Shown piece after piece: positions 35,058 to 38,329 of a stretch of 38,329 nucleotides of DNA; within the stretch, counting starts at the first letter, position 1, and every line of letters starts with the position of its first letter. The DNA comes from Pedobacter sp. UBA4863. Its GTDB lineage: Bacteria > Bacteroidota > Bacteroidia > Sphingobacteriales > Sphingobacteriaceae. The position numbers and the translations under genes were made by a program. Below the pieces are notes generated by a model. That model was not told the origin of the DNA. It did no database searches and saw nothing but the letters and a program-made list of their open reading frames with translations. The stretch is taken from positions 1 through 38,329 of the forward strand of contig NZ_DHDZ01000060.1 in the NCBI RefSeq assembly GCF_002399615.1, given 5' to 3'.

Positions 35058-35075
35058 CCAAGGTCTCCAGACCGG
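35058..35075 (-). repeat. REP-like hairpin, family 2, copy at the 3' side of the transposase
   Basis: On the minus strand CC-GGTCT-gg-AGACC-TT-GG forms a stem with a two-base TT bulge. It is followed by TTTTC and lies 10 bp past the stop of the 35085-35636 transposase gene. Its inverted partner is at 35705-35721. Confidence 0.7.
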
Positions 35076-35084
35076 AAAACAACG

Positions 35085-35636
35085 TTACATAAACAATACT
35101 GGTACAAGCCCCCTCCTTTCCTCATAATAATCCGTCGCGCTACTATACTTGTAATACTGCGCTTCGGTAACCAGCCCTGCCCTTACCGGATTTTCGTGCA
35201 CATAGTTCAATCTCTGGTCTATCATATTATTGGTACTTAACTCTATCGGGTGGTTGTCCTGTTGCCAGAACTGGTAAACCTTGTTATTACTGTTTCTTGC
35301 CCCTGCACGTTTAAACATCCATAGCATCCAGTCTCTTCTACTCTCTTGCTGGTTATTTTCAATACCGGAAATAATCATCTTACTCGTATATTTCTTCAAG
35401 TCCCTAATAATATCTGCCAGCCCTAAACCCTCTTTTGCAGAAGCTATAAGATGGACATGATTGCCCATAACAACCCAAGCATGCAGGTTCAGCCCCTTTT
35501 CGCCTACGCAGAACTTCAGGCTGTCTACAAATATCTCTTTATAGCTTTCACGGGTAAATACATCTATCCAGTTTACCACGGCAAAGGTTATAAAATGTGG
35601 TAGGCTACTATCTCCAAACCTATATCTTGTGGCCAT
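35085..35636 (-). CDS. REP-associated tyrosine transposase (RAYT), Y1/HUH, family 2
   Basis: The 183-residue protein is an IS200/Y1-type single-strand transposase of the RAYT group. It shows the HUH motif H60-V-H62 (VVMGNHVHLIASA), a candidate nucleophile Tyr83 in RDLKKYTSKM, and the C-terminal RAYT block FWQQDNHPIELS and LNYVHENPVRAG. RAYTs cut hairpin REP DNA and are usually domesticated, not free insertion sequences. Flanking inverted family-2 hairpins (35058, 35705) are the likely cognate substrates. It is roughly half identical to the transposase at 36452. It interrupts the space between two toxin/immunity remnants. Confidence 0.9.
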   Translation of the reverse strand: MATRYRFGDSSLPHFITFAVVNWIDVFTRESYKEIFVDSLKFCVGEKGLNLHAWVVMGNHVHLIASAKEGLGLADIIRDLKKYTSKMIISGIENNQQESRRDWMLWMFKRAGARNSNNKVYQFWQQDNHPIELSTNNMIDQRLNYVHENPVRAGLVTEAQYYKYSSATDYYEERRGLVPVLFM

Positions 35637-35704
35637 TACTCTTCTATTTTTTACTGCTCTACTTTTTTACATTTTAGCTTTTCGCTTCTTTTCTGCTACT
35701 ATTG

Positions 35705-35721
35705 CCAGACTAAGTCTTTGG
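35705..35721 (+). repeat. REP-like hairpin, family 2, copy at the 5' side of the transposase
   Basis: CC-AGACT-a-AGTCT-TT-GG followed by TTCTC has the same plan as the copy at 35058 (same outer CC/GG, same TT bulge, same TTGGTT flank). It lies in opposite orientation. Two stem pairs differ with both partners changed, so pairing is kept. Confidence 0.7.
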
Positions 35722-35735
35722 TTCTCTTATTTAGA

Positions 35736-35779
35736 TTTAAGTGGCCCTGCGGAACACTTAAACCAGTTAGGGCGCTAAC
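35736..35779. repeat. two adjacent hairpins between transposase and SUKH gene
   Basis: TTTAAGTG (35736-35743) and CACTTAAA (35755-35762) form a perfect 8-bp stem with an 11-base loop. GTTAG-ggcg-CTAAC (35766-35779) follows at once. They lie just past the end of the SUKH gene (minus strand) and may be its terminator or part of the mobile element's right end. There is no clear U-tract. Confidence 0.5.
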
Positions 35780-35788
35780 ATAGAAAAC

Positions 35789-36244
35789 TCAGAATGGATT
35801 TCTACCTTGTTTTACCCTATCAATTCCATGATTAATTAGCCCTGACAACGTAGGAGTTACTTGAGAAATCCAACCTTGATTACTAGCATAATAATGACCT
35901 TCATATGTTGGTGGATTATTACCCTCGTCCAGATAGACAAAAATGAATTGATCACCAAGGTTGTATACGTCAATTACAAAAAAAGGGCGAGATAAAGATT
36001 TGTTTTCTTCTGCCATCTCACTTCTTACAAATTCTTGCATTTGTTGCTGATTTTCAAAAACTCCGTAATCTAATACATAACAAAATTGTCCCGCTAAAAA
36101 GAGCAATTCTTTTAATGCTATCGGAAAAGGGTTACCTGTATTATACAGTATTTCTAACTGTTGAATTTCTTGCAATGAAATAGGCTCAATCGGAAAATTA
36201 CCGCTAGGATTATCTCTTAAATAAGTTAAGTATTGAATTTCCAT
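35789..36244 (-). CDS. SUKH (SMI1/KNR4) family immunity protein
   Basis: The 151-residue protein has the SUKH fold pattern: PISLQEIQQLEILYNTGNPFPIALKELLFLAGQF near the N-terminus (the family's first helix and PxxLKEFL segment), then FFVIDVYNLGDQFIFVYLDEGNNPPTYEGHYY with alternating strands and YASNQGWISQVTPTLSGLI. SUKH proteins neutralise nuclease and deaminase toxins of contact-dependent and secreted polymorphic systems. Its ATG directly follows the stop of a deaminase-like toxin tail, with no gap, which supports this role. A truncated second copy lies at 34381-34530. Confidence 0.82.
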   Translation of the reverse strand: MEIQYLTYLRDNPSGNFPIEPISLQEIQQLEILYNTGNPFPIALKELLFLAGQFCYVLDYGVFENQQQMQEFVRSEMAEENKSLSRPFFVIDVYNLGDQFIFVYLDEGNNPPTYEGHYYASNQGWISQVTPTLSGLINHGIDRVKQGRNPF

Positions 36245-36427
36245 TTAATTATATATTATTTTTTTTAACGCTTTAGTGTTTATAGCATTTTGATTTGCTA
36301 TCATTTTAATTTCAACTGTTTTTGCTGATTCACTCGCTAGTTTCTTCAAATAAACTAGATATCCTTGACAACTTTCGCAAGTATACAGTGTAGACTCCAA
36401 TGTAATTATAAAATGATCCCCCCTCTG
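36245..36427 (-). pseudogene. C-terminal remnant of a deaminase-like toxin
   Basis: The frame reads GDHFIITLESTLYTCESCQG and then YLVYLKKLASESAKTVEIK, ending KKIIYN at the TAA at 36247-36245. The TCESCQ segment with strand before and helix after matches the second zinc motif (CxxC) of nucleic-acid deaminase toxin domains. The first motif ([HC]xE) is missing because the frame starts at a REP hairpin. The only upstream start, a TTG, lies before the hairpin, so this is a non-functional tail, probably left after the transposase unit replaced the front of the toxin. The SUKH immunity gene abuts it. Confidence 0.72.
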
Positions 36428-36447
36428 GCGCAAGCGTCCGCTTGTGC
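36428..36447 (-). repeat. REP-like hairpin, family 1, copy at the 3' side of the transposase
   Basis: On the minus strand GCACAAGCG-ga-CGCTTGCGC forms a 9-bp stem with one A.C mismatch at pair 3, followed by CAG. It starts 4 bp past the transposase stop (36452). It is the exact reverse complement, all 20 bases, of the hairpin at 37020-37039. Confidence 0.88.
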
Positions 36448-36451
36448 CCAA

Positions 36452-37000
36452 TCAATCCATTAGCTTAATCTCCAACAAACCTTTCTCTCCGCAATAATCT
36501 ATTGCACTACTATACAAATAATCTTCTGCTTTAGATACAAAGCCCGACATGACCGGGTTCTGATGCAAATAATTTAATTTTTGTTCTTTCATGTAATTGT
36601 CCCATAATTCTATCGGATGGTTGTCCTGCTGCCAAAACTGAAATCCATTATTGTTAATATTCTTCTTACCTGCTCGTTGCATCATCCATAGTAGCCACTC
36701 ACGCCTGCTTTCCTGTGGGTTCTCGCTAATTGCCTTTCTTAACTGGCTCGATGTATAGCTCTTAAAATCACGCAAAATATCTTCCATCTTTTTATCTGTA
36801 GTACCAATAATTAAATGCACATGGCTGGTCATGATACACCAAGCGTAAACCTCTAACCCCTTATTCTTTTGGCAGTAACGTAAACTATCTAATAACACCT
36901 CCCTATACTCATTTCTTACAAAAGCATCTAACCAGTAAACCACCGCAAAACTTATAAAGTAAAGCTGCTCTTGGTCTCGTATTTTATATTTTATACTCAT
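36452..37000 (-). CDS. REP-associated tyrosine transposase (RAYT), Y1/HUH, family 1
   Basis: The 182-residue protein shows the HUH motif H60-V-H62 (IMTSHVHLIIG), a candidate nucleophile Tyr82 in DFKSYTSSQL and the RAYT C-terminal block FQFWQQDNHPIELW and LNYLHQNPVMSGFV. It should nick and rejoin single-stranded REP hairpins. Exact inverted copies of a 20-base hairpin stand 4 bp past its stop and 19 bp before its start, which makes a compact unit of about 612 bp. It shares the QQDNHPIEL block and overall length with the transposase at 35085, but the two have different hairpins. Confidence 0.92.
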   Translation of the reverse strand: MSIKYKIRDQEQLYFISFAVVYWLDAFVRNEYREVLLDSLRYCQKNKGLEVYAWCIMTSHVHLIIGTTDKKMEDILRDFKSYTSSQLRKAISENPQESRREWLLWMMQRAGKKNINNNGFQFWQQDNHPIELWDNYMKEQKLNYLHQNPVMSGFVSKAEDYLYSSAIDYCGEKGLLEIKLMD

Positions 37001-37019
37001 TTCTTCTATTTATTAATTA

Positions 37020-37039
37020 GCACAAGCGGACGCTTGCGC
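37020..37039 (+). repeat. REP-like hairpin, family 1, copy at the 5' side of the transposase
   Basis: GCACAAGCG-ga-CGCTTGCGC, followed by TAG, is identical to the minus-strand copy at 36447-36428. Together they form the inverted ends of the transposase unit. Confidence 0.88.
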
Positions 37040-37136
37040 TAGAAAAAAGCTTAAGCCAGAGGAGGTTTCTAAACTTGTACTTTATGCTCATTTACCATAA
37101 GAATAAATTTTAAGTTACAAATTATATTAAGCAAAG

Positions 37137-37200
37137 CCTAACAGGCACAATTCATCCTACTCTCAAACCCAAATCCTAAGACTTGCGCCCAAACTGGAGC
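37137..37200 (+). repeat. dispersed repeat, copy 2 (first copy at 361-423)
   Basis: The sequence from CCTAACAGGCACAATTCATCC to GACTTGCGCCCAAACTGGAG matches the minus strand of 361-423 with scattered differences and a few small indels. The REP-like core (CACAAG/CTTGCG in copy 1) is decayed to CCTAAG/CTTGCG here. It lies in a 776-bp stretch without genes (37001-37776). Confidence 0.65.
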
Positions 37201-37369
37201 CCAAACGAGGGGCTTTGCACTCTGATACTAGGAAGACTTGGGCTAAAGGGAAAGCAATTGACAGAAAGACATGCCATTCAATAGAATTTAAAGTGCACTT
37301 ACCCCATATTACCATTAAATTTAAGAATAAAAATTTAGCAAAAAACAGCTTTTTCTTTGGTTTTTAGGT

Positions 37370-37451
37370 GTTTTGTTCGAGGCTTGTTCGGGACACCTTC
37401 GAAGAAAAGTGGTTTTTTGCGAACAAAACTCGAACAAGACCCGAACAAAAT
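37370..37451. repeat. imperfect inverted repeat of 23-bp arms rich in CGAACAA
   Basis: Left arm 37370-37392 (GTTTTGTTCGAGGCTTGTTC..) and right arm 37429-37451 (CTCGAACAAGACCCGAACAA..) pair over 23 positions with about four mismatches around a 36-base loop. CGAACAA recurs five times over both strands. It could be a regulator binding array or a strong cruciform. A 63-codon minus-strand frame crosses it and is not credible as a gene. Confidence 0.55.
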
Positions 37452-37558
37452 GCCGTGTTGCAAGTCGGAAAACCTGCCGAAAATAATTTAAAATTTTACA
37501 TTTAAAAAACATTACAGCCCTGCTTTGGATAGTTATTCTCGCTAATGCCTCCCTTTAG

Positions 37559-37775
37559 GGTAATCTTGTATTTGCAGATAAGATAAATGTGCCTATAAGC
37601 AATGGCTTAGGATGCATGGAATAGGTACAAGCAAAAGCCGATTTTGAGGTATTGAAAAAAGGCGACTATACACTGATGATACAAACACCAGAAATGCCCA
37701 GTACTAACACTAAGAAAGAAAATTGGTAGAAAAAGCAACTTACAGATTAAAGATACCTTAAAAACAAACGTTTAA
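37559..37775 (+). pseudogene. decayed coding fragment of unknown family
   Basis: The plus-strand frame from 37559 reads NLVFADKINVPISNGLGCME, a TAG (37622-37624), then VQAKADFEVLKKGDYTLM and IQTPEMPSTNTKKENW and another TAG (37727-37729). Beyond it, a shifted frame gives NLQIKDTLKTNV to a TAA at 37773-37775. The coding-like composition across stops suggests the C-terminal part of a dead gene with two nonsense codons and a frameshift. It ends 1 bp before the convergent tsaE stop. Confidence 0.5.
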
Positions 37776-37776
37776 C

Positions 37777-38202
37777 CTATGCTTTAACCTTAGTAAACTG
37801 AAACAACCGTTGCTCGCTGCCAGTAACGGTTATTTCAATTTTAATATATTCTTCAGGAAGCAACTCTTCTACTTTAGAAGGCCATTCTACCAAACAATAA
37901 TTGTTGCTGTAGAAATACTCTTCGTAGCCAATGTCATAAGCTTCCTGTAAATTTTTTAAACGATAAAAATCGAAATGATAAACCGTTCCTGCGGCACTTT
38001 GGTATTCGTTAACAATAGAAAAAGTTGGACTGCTTACTACATCATCTACGCCTAAAGCTTTGCAAAACGATTTAATAAAAGTGGTTTTGCCAGCCGCCAT
38101 TTCTCCTTCCAAAACAAAAAACTTTTGCCCGTTGGCAAAAGCCAACAGTGCTTTAGCAACCGTATTTAGCTCGGCAGGGCTATTAATCGAAATAGATTTC
38201 AT
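37777..38202 (-). CDS. tsaE: tRNA t6A biosynthesis ATPase TsaE
   Basis: The 141-residue protein has the P-loop GEMAAGKTT (33-41), the switch segment VSSPTFSIVNEYQ (about 56-68), HFDFYRL and the conserved CLVEWPSKVEELLPEEYI. TsaE drives the TsaB-TsaD complex that adds threonylcarbamoyl to A37 of ANN-decoding tRNAs. Length is normal. In many Bacteroidota tsaE lies directly beside ald (family knowledge). Here the accessory island separates them. Confidence 0.95.
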   Translation of the reverse strand: MKSISINSPAELNTVAKALLAFANGQKFFVLEGEMAAGKTTFIKSFCKALGVDDVVSSPTFSIVNEYQSAAGTVYHFDFYRLKNLQEAYDIGYEEYFYSNNYCLVEWPSKVEELLPEEYIKIEITVTGSEQRLFQFTKVKA

Positions 38203-38287
38203 TTAGGCAAAAATAAAGGAAAAAAGAAAGCAATTAACCATAATTATGTGCGATGTACCTTTACCCCCTCCAAGCAATGTCATTAAG

Positions 38288-38304
38288 TTAACGTGAGTTT
38301 TGGG
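38288..38304 (+). repeat. 17-bp sequence shared with the palindromic element at 31.7 kb
   Basis: TTAACGTGAGTTTTGGG is identical to 31693-31709, and the flanks are similar (AA.TTAACG before, CTTA after one base). A second copy of the element may start here and continue past the window. Confidence 0.55.
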
Positions 38305-38329
38305 TCTTATTTTTAGGCTATGCCACATG

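Noticed and set aside
35764..35780. GTTAG...CTAAC boxes here and CTAAC/GTTAG motifs near 418, 475 and 37137 as possible integron attC sites
   Set aside because: The boxes do not fit RYYYAAC and GTTRRRY as a pair at proper spacing, and no integron integrase is present.
35042..35801. ATCCATTCTGA inverted at 35044-35054 and 35791-35801 as terminal repeats of the second transposase unit
   Set aside because: The match is only 11 bp, one copy is within the SUKH coding end, and chance occurrence in AT-rich DNA is plausible; the REP hairpins are better candidates for the ends.
37321..37512. A 63-codon minus-strand frame
   Set aside because: It crosses the CGAACAA inverted repeat and has no start context or protein-like composition.

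Overview
The window looks like chromosomal DNA from a Bacteroidota bacterium, most likely of the Sphingobacteriaceae (Pedobacter-like). The reasons are low GC, very short or abutting gene spacings, Bacteroidota-type proteins (a DUF4175 membrane protein, a head-GIN/DUF2807 secreted protein, an Ig-like lipoprotein, a YbeY with the GY(K/R)DKT variant) and promoter-like boxes of the TTG / TAnnTTTG kind. No rRNA, tRNA, CRISPR array or complete classical insertion sequence was seen.

Layout. 1-800 is a small accessory patch: two short unrecognised genes and dispersed repeats. 0.8-14.4 kb is core: a CpxP/Spy-like secreted protein, rmuC, a glycosyltransferase, thiL, the divergent nadA/nadB pair, a gamma-carbonic-anhydrase-like protein, an Ig-like lipoprotein, mnmG and an ABC-F ATPase. 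The nadA-nadB gap is AT-rich and holds a group of DnaA-box-like sites. Two perfect 16-bp parS palindromes lie just upstream of mnmG. Together these suggest that the window is close to the chromosome origin. 14.4-19.3 kb mixes intact genes (a 4-helix sensor-like membrane protein, a cyanophycinase-like S51 peptidase, a head-GIN protein) with two frameshifted genes. 19.3-24.6 kb holds ybeY, the large DUF4175 gene, a secreted glycerophosphodiester phosphodiesterase and a cold-shock gene. 24.6-33.9 kb is rich in exported envelope enzymes: phosphodiester glycosidase, aspartic protease with PDZ, PBP4-type DacB, esterase, histidine phosphatase and a VanX-like D-Ala-D-Ala dipeptidase, plus an AONS-like PLP enzyme and alanine dehydrogenase. 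DacB, the dipeptidase and Ald could form a D-Ala/L-Ala recycling theme.

The most unusual part is 34.2-37.8 kb, an accessory island between ald and tsaE. It holds two different RAYT-type HUH/Y1 transposase genes. Each is flanked by its own inverted pair of REP-like hairpins. One family is a 9-bp stem with a conserved A.C mismatch. The other has a conserved TT bulge, and its stem pairs covary. A third, covarying copy of the first family sits exactly where a SUKH (SMI1/KNR4) immunity gene copy is cut off. Between these elements lie two toxin-tail/immunity remnants: a deaminase-like C-terminus whose stop abuts a SUKH gene, and an unrecognised C-terminus 11 bp upstream of a putative immunity gene. 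The REP hairpins sit at the broken ends of all three damaged toxin or immunity sequences. Other dispersed repeats link this island to the left end of the window, and a palindromic element at 31.7 kb shares a 17-bp sequence with the right edge.
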